From: Bacteroidota bacterium | GTDB lineage: Bacteria; Bacteroidota; Bacteroidia; Bacteroidales; PXBB01 | Length of the DNA stretch: 9,000 nt | Direction: 5' to 3' | NCBI GenBank assembly: GCA_022708385.1 | Contig: JAKIYU010000092.1 | Span: forward strand, 1-9,000 | Shown: piece after piece, positions 1 to 6,474 of the stretch | How the letters are laid out: every line of letters begins with the position of its first letter | Numbering within the stretch: position 1 is the first letter of the stretch | Notes under the pieces: model-generated | Told to the model about the DNA's origin: nothing | Database searches by the model: none | What the model saw: the letters and a program-made list of their open reading frames with translations, nothing else | Program-made: the position numbers and the translations under genes

Positions 1-1192
1 TAAAATTACTTCCGTTTTGCGTATGGTCTGTGGATGGGCCTGCATTGCCCGAACAACCCGACGATACTGCAGCCGCCGCTCTTTGCCAGCCTCCTGTGCC
101 ATACCCGGTCCAGCCAAGGTCTGTGGTAAAATTATCTTCAAAAGCAACAGTCTGCCCGATGGAGTTGCCAATGATATGATAGGTATAGGTTATGTCATGC
201 GTTCCCATGCCGGCAACAGCAGGGTCAAAGGTGTTGCCTGTTACACCGGTACCGGTAAAAACACCTCCGGCAGGATTGCCGGTCATAGTAGATGTATTCC
301 CATTAATGCAGTGATTGGCTGCCAGGCCGTTGATGTTCATTGCCGGTGGTTGATGCACCACGACCAAAACAGTGCTGGCTGCAGTATCAGTGCCATCACT
401 TACATAGGCAGTGTAATTGGTGGTTATTGTTGGTGAAACAGGTGGTGGATTCTGCCCTGTGGCTCCATGCGACCACCAGTACATAATGTTGGGGGGAGGC
501 ACACCGATAGTAACATTGTCAAGCCCCCAGTGGTCATAAACAGCCGATGTGGAGGCAAGCTGTGCCCAACGGAAACGGGTTGCTGTAGTTTGTGCAGCCA
601 CTGGTATTGGATAGGTGTAGGTGTGCCAGACAGTAAATGGCGTTTGGCCCGATGCGCCTGGTGTGGAGGCGGTTGGAATTGTTGTGAGAATATCTCCATT
701 GGGTGCAAAATAGGCTATGGTTACCCAGGTTGTTCCGTTATTGATGGAATATTGCAAGGCAACACCTTCGCTGTATTCATCAGGACCTTCGCACGGTGAA
801 GCCGCCGATTGAACAGCATAACGCATCTCAAAACTGATAGTGCCTCCTGTTGATACGTTAAATGGTATAGTAGTGAGAATTCTTGGCGCCGCTGAGGTTT
901 CGCCCATCCACATGTATATTGTGCCATCGGGTGAATGTGGTGCGCAAGGGTTACTGAACATAGCTTGATTTGTGGCGCTCCAGCCTATGCCTGCATTACC
1001 CAGGTTAAAATCGTTGTTCATCAGGTAGGAAGGACAGTTGCCTGTCATGTTGAGTGTCACACTGTCGCCCAGACAAATTTCTACGGAGTCGGAAACGCCA
1101 TTGGCATAAGCATCATTATAACATTGTGAGAAAAGAAAGGGTGTGTTGAGTGTGAAGAATAAGAATGGAAATAATGTTATAACTCTTTTCAT
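1..1192 (-). CDS. Secreted modular protein with reelin-repeat-like jelly roll and Ig-like modules (3'-truncated by window edge)
   Basis: The frame is open from an ATG at 1192 down to base 1 (397 residues, no stop), so the C-terminus lies outside the window. Residues 1-23 are a signal peptide: MKR, then a hydrophobic stretch ending FLFSQ, a common Bacteroidota cleavage context. Residues about 38-60 contain EICLGDSVTL, typical of the first strand of Ig-like surface modules. Residues about 61-230 read as a beta-sandwich of reelin-repeat type, with landmarks EGVALQYSINNGTTW (142-156), TRFRWAQ (205-211) and DHWGLDNVTI (220-229). Residues about 231-280 hold a short module with TTNYTAYVSDG, and 285-345 an Ig-like unit with GNPAGGVFTGTGV. 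A second jelly roll, possibly MAM-like, begins at EDNFTTDLGW (352-361). By family precedent this is an exported surface or adhesive protein, and a T9SS sorting domain would be expected in the missing part. The substrate is unknown. It lies 85 bp downstream of the sigma/membrane-protein pair on the same strand and has its own candidate promoter. Confidence 0.85.
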   Translation of the reverse strand, partial: MKRVITLFPFLFFTLNTPFLFSQCYNDAYANGVSDSVEICLGDSVTLNMTGNCPSYLMNNDFNLGNAGIGWSATNQAMFSNPCAPHSPDGTIYMWMGETSAAPRILTTIPFNVSTGGTISFEMRYAVQSAASPCEGPDEYSEGVALQYSINNGTTWVTIAYFAPNGDILTTIPTASTPGASGQTPFTVWHTYTYPIPVAAQTTATRFRWAQLASTSAVYDHWGLDNVTIGVPPPNIMYWWSHGATGQNPPPVSPTITTNYTAYVSDGTDTAASTVLVVVHQPPAMNINGLAANHCINGNTSTMTGNPAGGVFTGTGVTGNTFDPAVAGMGTHDITYTYHIIGNSIGQTVAFEDNFTTDLGWTGYGTGGWQRAAAAVSSGCSGNAGPSTDHTQNGSNF

Positions 1193-1239
1193 AAAATAGC
1201 TTATTTATATGCTGTCTTCTAATACAAGTGTTTTTTCAA

Positions 1240-1247
1240 CAAATGTA
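1240..1247 (-). promoter_or_regulatory. Candidate Bacteroidota -7 element (TACATTTG) upstream of the 1192 start
   Basis: On the minus strand this reads TACATTTG, an exact match to the Bacteroidota TAnnTTTG consensus. It lies 47 bases upstream of the ATG at 1192, inside the 85-bp gap after the stop of the preceding gene. No convincing TTTG -33 element is visible at the expected distance, so the call rests on one half of the promoter plus its position. It suggests that the reelin-like gene can be transcribed independently of the sigma operon. Confidence 0.4.
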
Positions 1248-1277
1248 AAAAAAATTTTGATTAAGTTTGAAATAAAA

Positions 1278-2570
1278 TCACATAACAATAGAAACCGTTC
1301 CACTGTATTTAATATTACTACCGGATTTGTCTTTAATAATTACAATCCAGACATAAGTGCCACTTTCGGGAATATTGCCGGATACGCCAATTCGGCCGTC
1401 CCAGGGATTGGATTTAGATTTGGATGTGAATACCATGGTTCCTGACCTGTCATAGATAAAAAGCTCAAATGGAATATCGTATAGTTCTAGAGCTTTTGGC
1501 ATAAAAAAGTCATTTAACCCATCACCATCAGGTGAAAAGGCGTTAGGAGCCATCAGGTCGAAGACATTTGAAAAGGTAATGGTTTTTTCATATTTGTTTT
1601 TACAGCCAAAGGTATTGGTGGCCGTCAGCGATACGTTAATTTTCTTGTCACTATTAATAAAATACACATGTACAGGATTCTGCTCGTATGAGATTTTTCC
1701 ATCACCAAAACCCCATTCCCAATGCATAGCATCGGCTGATTTATCGTAGAATTTTACCTGAGGATAAGCCAGCCCTTCCTGCGTAATGTCATAATCAAAG
1801 CCAGCTTCCGGTTTTTTGTTAACCTGTACCATTAACGTCGCGTTAGAAACAGCACGGGTGTTTTTATCGGTTAGGGTAAGACGTACATCATAATTGCCAG
1901 CTTTGGTGAAGGCATGCGAAGGATTTGCTACAGATGAAATATTGTCGTCCCCAAAATTCCATGTATATTGATAATTCTGCCCTTTTACTGAGGGATAGAA
2001 TATAATTTCTTCATCAGCGCATGCCACAACTTTGCTGGCATCAATACTTAGAGAATAGGGTTCAGAAGGAGATACAGGCTTTGCGTTTTCAACAGCTGGA
2101 GGTGTTTCCTGTTTTTCATTTCCGGTATTTTCTTGTTTTTTAATTTCTTTGTTACCCTGTATGTCGGATTTTTCAATGACTGCTTTCTCGGAGATGGTTT
2201 GGGCTGGTTTAATAAAATTGTTTTTTACTATATTATTATTATAACTTGCTGAAGGAGTATTCTTTATATCTGCAGGTGCAACAACATGGTTTTGAGTGCC
2301 GGCAACAGAGAGGTGGTTTGCATTATTGGCGGACAGGGGTGTATTTGGTTTTTGTAAGTTATTGTTGATAAAATACAAAGCAACAGCGCTTATTATTATA
2401 GCGGAACCTATAATTGAAAATAATTTGATTTTATTTAAAAAATGAAACTTTATGGCACGGTTAAGTTTGCTCTCAAAAACAGGCCAGTCTTTAGGGTCGT
2501 AGGCTGTTTCGTAATTATCAAAGGAGTCTTTGATAACTTTCTCAAACATTTTTGTATTCTTTGTTTCCAT
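1278..2570 (-). CDS. Membrane-anchored PKD protein with type B T9SS C-terminal domain; putative partner (anti-sigma-like) of the adjacent ECF sigma factor
   Basis: This is a 430-residue protein. Residues 1-47 are hydrophilic and predicted cytoplasmic, with the pattern FDNYETAYDPKDWPVFESKL (17-36), seen in Bacteroidota proteins encoded next to ECF sigma factors. Residues 48-68 are one TM helix (IKLFSIIGSAIIISAVALYF), preceded by basic residues and with no signal-peptidase site, so it should act as a signal anchor. Residues about 70-170 are an Asn/Pro/Lys/Glu-rich linker. Residues 172-252 (YTWNFGDDN, 202-210) and 254-335 (WEWGFGDG, 284-291) are PKD domains. Residues 338-430 are a type B T9SS/CHU_C domain with APNAFSPDGDGLNDFF (341-356), FIYDRSGTMVF (371-381) and NPWDG (388-392). 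The gene overlaps the sigma gene, which suggests a shared transcript and translational coupling. An anti-sigma or signal-transducing role is inference from gene order and topology; no standard zinc anti-sigma (ZAS) motif is present. It could instead be a structural envelope protein. Confidence 0.88.
   Translation of the reverse strand: METKNTKMFEKVIKDSFDNYETAYDPKDWPVFESKLNRAIKFHFLNKIKLFSIIGSAIIISAVALYFINNNLQKPNTPLSANNANHLSVAGTQNHVVAPADIKNTPSASYNNNIVKNNFIKPAQTISEKAVIEKSDIQGNKEIKKQENTGNEKQETPPAVENAKPVSPSEPYSLSIDASKVVACADEEIIFYPSVKGQNYQYTWNFGDDNISSVANPSHAFTKAGNYDVRLTLTDKNTRAVSNATLMVQVNKKPEAGFDYDITQEGLAYPQVKFYDKSADAMHWEWGFGDGKISYEQNPVHVYFINSDKKINVSLTATNTFGCKNKYEKTITFSNVFDLMAPNAFSPDGDGLNDFFMPKALELYDIPFELFIYDRSGTMVFTSKSKSNPWDGRIGVSGNIPESGTYVWIVIIKDKSGSNIKYSGTVSIVM
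2542..2570 (-). promoter_or_regulatory. Overlapping stop/start junction that couples sigma and membrane-protein translation
   Basis: The sigma TGA (2544-2542) lies inside the next gene. If the next gene starts at the ATG at 2570, the overlap is 29 bases. If it starts at its eighth codon, the ATG at 2549, the overlap is 8 bases (ATGTTTGA). Neither start has a Shine-Dalgarno sequence, and A/T-rich leaders are usual in Bacteroidota. I annotate the longer form because its leader (ACAATAAAT) is typical, but the 8-base overlap is the geometry expected for termination-reinitiation. Both give the same TM and extracytoplasmic domains. Confidence 0.6.
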
Positions 2571-3150
2571 ATTTATTGTAATAATATCTTTTTAACAATT
2601 TTTGCATATTGGCTTTGGCTCTGGCAAGGTTCGATTTTGATGAACCCTCGCTTATATTCAGGGCTTCAGCAATATCCTTATGCGACATGCCCTCAACAAT
2701 ATACAGGTTGAAAACCGTACGGTATGCGGGTGATAACAACTGTATCTGTTCAAGGATTTCATTTACATTTAATTTTTTTAATATCACTATATCACTTATT
2801 TCATCAGTTTCTTCCTCTTCCTTTTCCCAAACCCTGCTATCGTAGGTGTGGTCAATTTCAACAAAATTGTACCTGTCTTTTCTTATTTGGTCAATGATAT
2901 TGTTGACAATGATCCTTCTTAACCAGCCTTCGAAAGAACCTTTGAAATCGAACTTCTTTATCTTTAAAAAGGCTTTAATAAAGCCATCATGAAGATAATC
3001 CTTTGCTGTTTCTCTTTGGCCTGCATATCGAAGACAAACCCCGAACATTTTGCCGTAAAACAGCTCGTAAATCAACTGCTGACTTGTTCTATCACCTTTC
3101 TGACACCGCCTTATTATTTCATCAAGTTGTTCTGGGGTGTAGCTTTTCAT
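2542..3150 (-). CDS. ECF-family (sigma-70) RNA polymerase sigma factor
   Basis: This 202-residue protein has the two-domain plan and length of an ECF sigma factor. Region 2 spans about 24-91, with CLRYAGQRETAKDYLHDGFI (39-58) for core binding and -10 recognition, and KGSFEGWLRRIIVNNIIDQI (70-89) covering regions 2.3-2.4. An acidic linker (KEEEETDEISD, 110-120) separates it from region 4 at about 133-187, whose helix-turn-helix is SHKDIAEALNISEGSSKSNL (156-175), for -35 recognition. A basic, Tyr-rich tail (KRYYYNKYGNKEYKNV) follows and is encoded in the DNA shared with the next gene. There is no in-frame ATG between 3150 and the upstream stop, which fixes the start. It is divergent from the propeller/PKD gene, and its own leader contains a TATATTTG element. 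Its regulon is unknown; partner control by the overlapping membrane protein and autoregulation are both plausible. P. gingivalis SigP is a precedent for an ECF sigma tied to T9SS, but orthology is not claimed. Confidence 0.94.
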   Translation of the reverse strand: MKSYTPEQLDEIIRRCQKGDRTSQQLIYELFYGKMFGVCLRYAGQRETAKDYLHDGFIKAFLKIKKFDFKGSFEGWLRRIIVNNIIDQIRKDRYNFVEIDHTYDSRVWEKEEEETDEISDIVILKKLNVNEILEQIQLLSPAYRTVFNLYIVEGMSHKDIAEALNISEGSSKSNLARAKANMQKLLKRYYYNKYGNKEYKNV

Positions 3151-3217
3151 CAGTTGCGATTTCAGGGTTAATGACGTAGTTTAATAAGGAAGTTGCTTTT
3201 GATTATGAGCTGACTAT

Positions 3218-3234
3218 TTGTTTTTTGAAAACAA
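3218..3234. promoter_or_regulatory. Inverted repeat TTGTTTT-n3-AAAACAA at the likely sigma-gene transcription start; possible operator
   Basis: The arms are perfect and 7 bp long with a 3-base spacer. The repeat begins a few bases downstream of the minus-strand TATATTTG element (3238-3245), so it would overlap the transcription start or earliest transcribed bases of the sigma gene. That position suits an operator or an attenuating hairpin. It lacks a following T-run on the minus strand, so a terminator is unlikely. Function is not demonstrated. Confidence 0.3.
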
Positions 3235-3237
3235 CCA

Positions 3238-3245
3238 CAAATATA
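3238..3245 (-). promoter_or_regulatory. Candidate -7 element (TATATTTG) for the sigma-factor operon
   Basis: The minus strand reads TATATTTG, an exact TAnnTTTG match, 87 bases upstream of the sigma ATG at 3150. A clear -33 TTTG is not seen at the expected distance; the region there reads GTGATTC. The implied leader is about 80 bases. This would be a housekeeping-type promoter. An additional ECF-type autoregulated promoter cannot be identified without knowing this sigma factor's motif. Confidence 0.45.
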
Positions 3246-3301
3246 TTTTAAAATATCTAATAAAGAATCACATGAAAATATTATCTGTTAAAAATTTATG
3301 T

Positions 3302-3309
3302 TATATTTG
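3302..3309 (+). promoter_or_regulatory. Candidate -7 element (TATATTTG) for the propeller/PKD gene
   Basis: TATATTTG followed by C matches the Bacteroidota TAnnTTTG consensus exactly and is the same eight bases as the opposing minus-strand element. It lies 69 bases upstream of the ATG at 3379, giving an implied leader of about 60 bases. No strong TTTG -33 match is seen upstream. The leader contains the palindrome at 3336-3349. Confidence 0.45.
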
Positions 3310-3378
3310 CTTTTTTAATATAGACAAAACGTTTATTTATTTAAATAAAGAATTACTAATTTAAATTTATATTTTAAA

Positions 3379-6300
3379 ATGAAAAACAAGTTTTGTACAA
3401 GTATAAGATTGGTATTACTTGTATTCAATAGTCTTTTTGGGGGGCATGAAATTGTCTTTTCGCAAGTATTTCATAATAAATTATTAATGGCTTTTGCATC
3501 GGATAGTACCGGACAGTATGAAATATATATAAGAAATTTTTTTGATGGGTCGCTTAGAAAAATTACCGAAAACTCATCTACAGACCGTTATCCTGCTATT
3601 TCGCCCGATGGTAAATGGCTTTGTTTTGCTTCAAACAGAACAGGAATTTATCAGCTATATAAAATTCACATTGACAGTTCTGAGGTTAATGGAAATGTGC
3701 CTTTGCAACTTACTTTCGGGACTTCTGAGGCCACCGAACCTGACTGGTCGCCCAAAAACTGGAATCAAACGTATGGGCAGGCAATCTGTTTCAGAATGAA
3801 TAATAATATTTACTTTGTCCCTGCCAATGGTTCCGGAAATGTATTTCAGGTTACCAATAATTTAAATAATTTCCACCCAGTATGGGACAAGGATGGGGGA
3901 TATATATATAATACGCATGGGCATTGGGTAACTAATTACGGGAAATATGTTTATAATTTATATGCAACAACATTGCTTTACGGTCCACTTGCATCATTAA
4001 CAAGCTATACGACCAATTATCAGGATGTATTAATGTCGACACAATCAAAAAATGGTGATATGGCTTATGTATTATTGGTTTCGAATACTTCTCCCAACAG
4101 ATATGAAATATGGAACTTTGCCGGCACAAATATAGTCAACTGGCTAAAACAGGTTTCTGATATTGAATATGCTCCTGAGGGAGATACCATTTACTTTTGC
4201 GGAAAGGATGTTAATGATGATTTTGAAATTTATAAAAAGAAAGCCGATGGTACAGGAAGCACCATTAAAATAACCGATAACCTTTATAATGAAATAGATA
4301 TTGATTTGGGCTTGTCATATGACGACTATCAGATAATTGATATTTACCCGGTACCCTATACAGTAATTAAGAAACATAAACCCGATGTCAGCTATACTTT
4401 CATTGGTAATGGGTATTTGTGGAATACACTGCTGATAAACTGGATGCAGTATGAAAATTTTAATAATATGAGCTCAGGTGTGTTTTATAATGCAAACACT
4501 AACGAGGTTGTTTTTAAACCCAATACAGCGGGGGCTGTAAATGCAGCTGTATATTTAAATGATACCATTTGGTTTGGGACACAGTTAATTGCAGATACTG
4601 GCAGTGGTCTTGTTACTGTTGACAGTATGTGGTATTATATATATAATCCGGCTCCATCCAAGCTTGATTCAATGATAAACGCTTCAAAAAAGTACTCAAA
4701 AAAAATGTATGACCTTTATTTAAAAGCTGAAGATGGAAAAGCCAGGGTAAAAATGGCTAATTGCATATCAAATTCTGCTACTCTTTTTATTCAGCCTATG
4801 GCAACAGGCAGCAGTTTTGGAGAGTTTGTACTATCCGGTATTGATTACGTTGCATGGAATGATACAGGAGGTGTAGCACTTGGCGAAATGACAGGAATCC
4901 CGCTTGGACTTGATAATGCGCTTTTTAATAATCTTGAGTCAGCATTGGATATTATGAGCTCACACCTGAGAACTGAAGCAGAAGCTTTGTACAGCGACCC
5001 ACCTGATACTAACTATACGGTGTTGCCTTGTTGGAATGGGCTGCCGGAGTTAACGACACACCCACCTACCGATGATTCATTACCCATTTTTCTATATCTG
5101 ATTGAGCATTATATGGGTATGCAAACTGAACTAACAAAGTTGTTTACATCTGCGCTTGAAAAATATCAGGGCACTGTTATAGATGAAAACAATTATTACA
5201 TGCTTTATCAGTTAAAAAATATGAAGCAACTGACCAAAAATTTATCGGAAAATGCACAATTACTAACATCCTCATTACAATGGGTTGTCGATTCTGTAAA
5301 AGGGGGCATTTACGATAGGTATCTTGATGTATTTTATTTGAATGCTGTTAAAAGTCGCTTACAATCTCATGGTATATCTTCACATGAAAGAAATAATTTG
5401 CTGAATGCAGGCTTTACACCATCCCAGATTGATTCAGTGGTTAATAAACTTTTATCTATTGATATTTCAAACCTACAGAATCAATGGCTTTCGGATATCT
5501 ATGATTCGTTGAAAGTAAATTTCAGTGAAGGCATTCCATTATTCGAAACATTTTCGGTAAAAATACAAGAAATGATTGACTCTTTGCAAGCACTGATGCC
5601 AGATAGTTTTCCTCTTGCTGTTGCAGGGGGGCCGTATGTTTGCAATGAGGGGCAAAGCATAGTTTTATCGGCAGCAGGGTCAACCGATCCCAATAACTTA
5701 TCTTTGACGTATGCATGGGAAATTGATACTATTTCTCAGGGTTCTTTTGTTACAGGAAACAGCACCGAAAATATTCAAATTGCTGAACAAGGTATTTATC
5801 CGGTTGTACTAAGAGTAACAAATTCAGCTGGTTATTCTGCGTACGATTATACATGGATTGTTGTAAAAAATACAAACATGATGCCTGTGGTTACCTATTT
5901 GCAACCGGACAGTAGCTTCATAATAATTGCACCCAATACCACGATAAATTTTATTGTTTCAGCTCAAGACTCCGATGGCAGTAAAACAAATCTGGTTTAT
6001 AATTGGTACAGGGATTCTGTATTTGTATCATCCGACACCACATATTCTTGTTTATTTACAGGGTTAGATACATTGTTGGTGCATATTAAGGTAAATATTA
6101 GCGATATGAATTTACAAAGTTACGACATGGTTAAAGATTGGTGGGTAAGAACAGGAGTCTTTACTGTTAACAATGAAATGGATGATAAAAATATGCCAGA
6201 ACATTCATCAGTCACTATATTTCCTAATCCATTTTCGGATATTTTGTCTTTAGTTTTTAGCGCTCAAGAAAATTTTAATGCTGATATATTTGTGTATGAT

Positions 6301-6456
6301 CTTACAGGAAGGGCAGTATTGCATGAAAAGAAACCAGTATATGCAGGTATTACGTCTATTTCAATTAGTACTGTAATTTTAGAAGAAGGTTTTTATATTA
6401 TAGAAGTAAATACAGTGAAAGGCATATTAACAAAAAAACTTCTGCTTGTAAGATAA
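3379..6456 (+). CDS. Secreted beta-propeller/PKD protein with uncharacterised helical middle and type A T9SS sorting domain
   Basis: This is a complete 1025-residue protein. Residues 1-29 are a signal peptide (basic start, LVLLVF core, VFSQ end). Residues about 33-305 look like a TolB/PD40-type propeller, with blade motifs YPAISPDGKWLCFASNRTG (71-89), EPDWSP (120-125), FHPVWDKDGGYIY (165-177) and YAPEGDTIYF...FEIYKKKADG (264-291). Residues about 330-425 are beta-rich. Residues about 425-740 are mostly helical and match no family I recognise. Residues 745-830 form a PKD-like domain (AVAGGPYVCNEGQ, then LTYAWEID), and 835-925 a second one (VYNWYRDS, 873-880). Residues 943-1025 are a type A T9SS domain: TIFPNPFSDILSL (946-958), FVYDLTGRAVL (971-981), GFYIIEV (1004-1010) and a KKLLLVR end. 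It should cross the inner membrane by Sec and the outer membrane by T9SS. Its function is not known; a surface binding role for the propeller is inference. It is divergent from the sigma gene, and its base composition is more A/T-rich than the flanking repeat genes. Confidence 0.92.
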   Translation: MKNKFCTSIRLVLLVFNSLFGGHEIVFSQVFHNKLLMAFASDSTGQYEIYIRNFFDGSLRKITENSSTDRYPAISPDGKWLCFASNRTGIYQLYKIHIDSSEVNGNVPLQLTFGTSEATEPDWSPKNWNQTYGQAICFRMNNNIYFVPANGSGNVFQVTNNLNNFHPVWDKDGGYIYNTHGHWVTNYGKYVYNLYATTLLYGPLASLTSYTTNYQDVLMSTQSKNGDMAYVLLVSNTSPNRYEIWNFAGTNIVNWLKQVSDIEYAPEGDTIYFCGKDVNDDFEIYKKKADGTGSTIKITDNLYNEIDIDLGLSYDDYQIIDIYPVPYTVIKKHKPDVSYTFIGNGYLWNTLLINWMQYENFNNMSSGVFYNANTNEVVFKPNTAGAVNAAVYLNDTIWFGTQLIADTGSGLVTVDSMWYYIYNPAPSKLDSMINASKKYSKKMYDLYLKAEDGKARVKMANCISNSATLFIQPMATGSSFGEFVLSGIDYVAWNDTGGVALGEMTGIPLGLDNALFNNLESALDIMSSHLRTEAEALYSDPPDTNYTVLPCWNGLPELTTHPPTDDSLPIFLYLIEHYMGMQTELTKLFTSALEKYQGTVIDENNYYMLYQLKNMKQLTKNLSENAQLLTSSLQWVVDSVKGGIYDRYLDVFYLNAVKSRLQSHGISSHERNNLLNAGFTPSQIDSVVNKLLSIDISNLQNQWLSDIYDSLKVNFSEGIPLFETFSVKIQEMIDSLQALMPDSFPLAVAGGPYVCNEGQSIVLSAAGSTDPNNLSLTYAWEIDTISQGSFVTGNSTENIQIAEQGIYPVVLRVTNSAGYSAYDYTWIVVKNTNMMPVVTYLQPDSSFIIIAPNTTINFIVSAQDSDGSKTNLVYNWYRDSVFVSSDTTYSCLFTGLDTLLVHIKVNISDMNLQSYDMVKDWWVRTGVFTVNNEMDDKNMPEHSSVTIFPNPFSDILSLVFSAQENFNADIFVYDLTGRAVLHEKKPVYAGITSISISTVILEEGFYIIEVNTVKGILTKKLLLVR

Positions 6457-6474
6457 AACTACATGAAAAGTTTT
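6455..6474. terminator. Weak A/T stem-loop between convergent genes
   Basis: The sequence AAAACT, an 8-base loop, then AGTTTT leads into a T-rich run on the plus strand (TTATTT). The two convergent stop codons are only 18 bases apart, so little room exists for other signals. The stem is short and has one G-C pair, so this is a weak candidate for the end of the propeller-gene transcript. Confidence 0.25.

Larger units (their letters stand above)
3151..3378. other. Divergent intergenic regulatory region (228 bp) between the sigma factor and propeller/PKD genes
   Basis: This very A/T-rich stretch has no coding potential and separates two divergent starts (3150 minus, 3379 plus). It contains one TATATTTG element for each direction. 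It also has three perfect inverted repeats: 3218-3234 (7-bp arms), 3243-3256 (ATATTTTAAAATAT) and 3336-3349 (TTTATTTAAATAAA). The 12-mer ATATTTTAAAAT occurs twice, at 3243-3254 and 3369-3380, the second copy covering the first two bases of the plus-strand ATG. In such A/T-rich DNA the AT-only palindromes may be chance. No riboswitch or small RNA is recognisable. Confidence 0.6.

Noticed and set aside
17..1129. Several plus-strand and minus-strand open frames across 1-1129
   Set aside because: They lie in other frames of one continuous minus-strand frame (1192 to 1) whose product has a signal peptide and recognisable extracellular modules; the alternatives show Cys/Arg-rich, low-plausibility sequences.
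1193..1277. Rho-independent terminator after the membrane-protein gene
   Set aside because: The gap contains T-runs on the minus strand but no G/C-containing stem before them, so a terminator cannot be supported.
2442..2845. Plus-strand open frames opposite the sigma and membrane-protein genes
   Set aside because: They are antisense to two well-supported genes, including the sigma factor with clear regions 2 and 4, and show no domain, signal peptide or leader evidence.
3439..3444. Six-G tract after five Ts near the start of the propeller/PKD gene, as a phase-variation switch
   Set aside because: Six bases is short for slippage-driven switching, and similar G5-G6 runs occur elsewhere in the window (491-496, 5626-5631, 7706-7711) in coding context, explained by Gly or antisense Pro codons.
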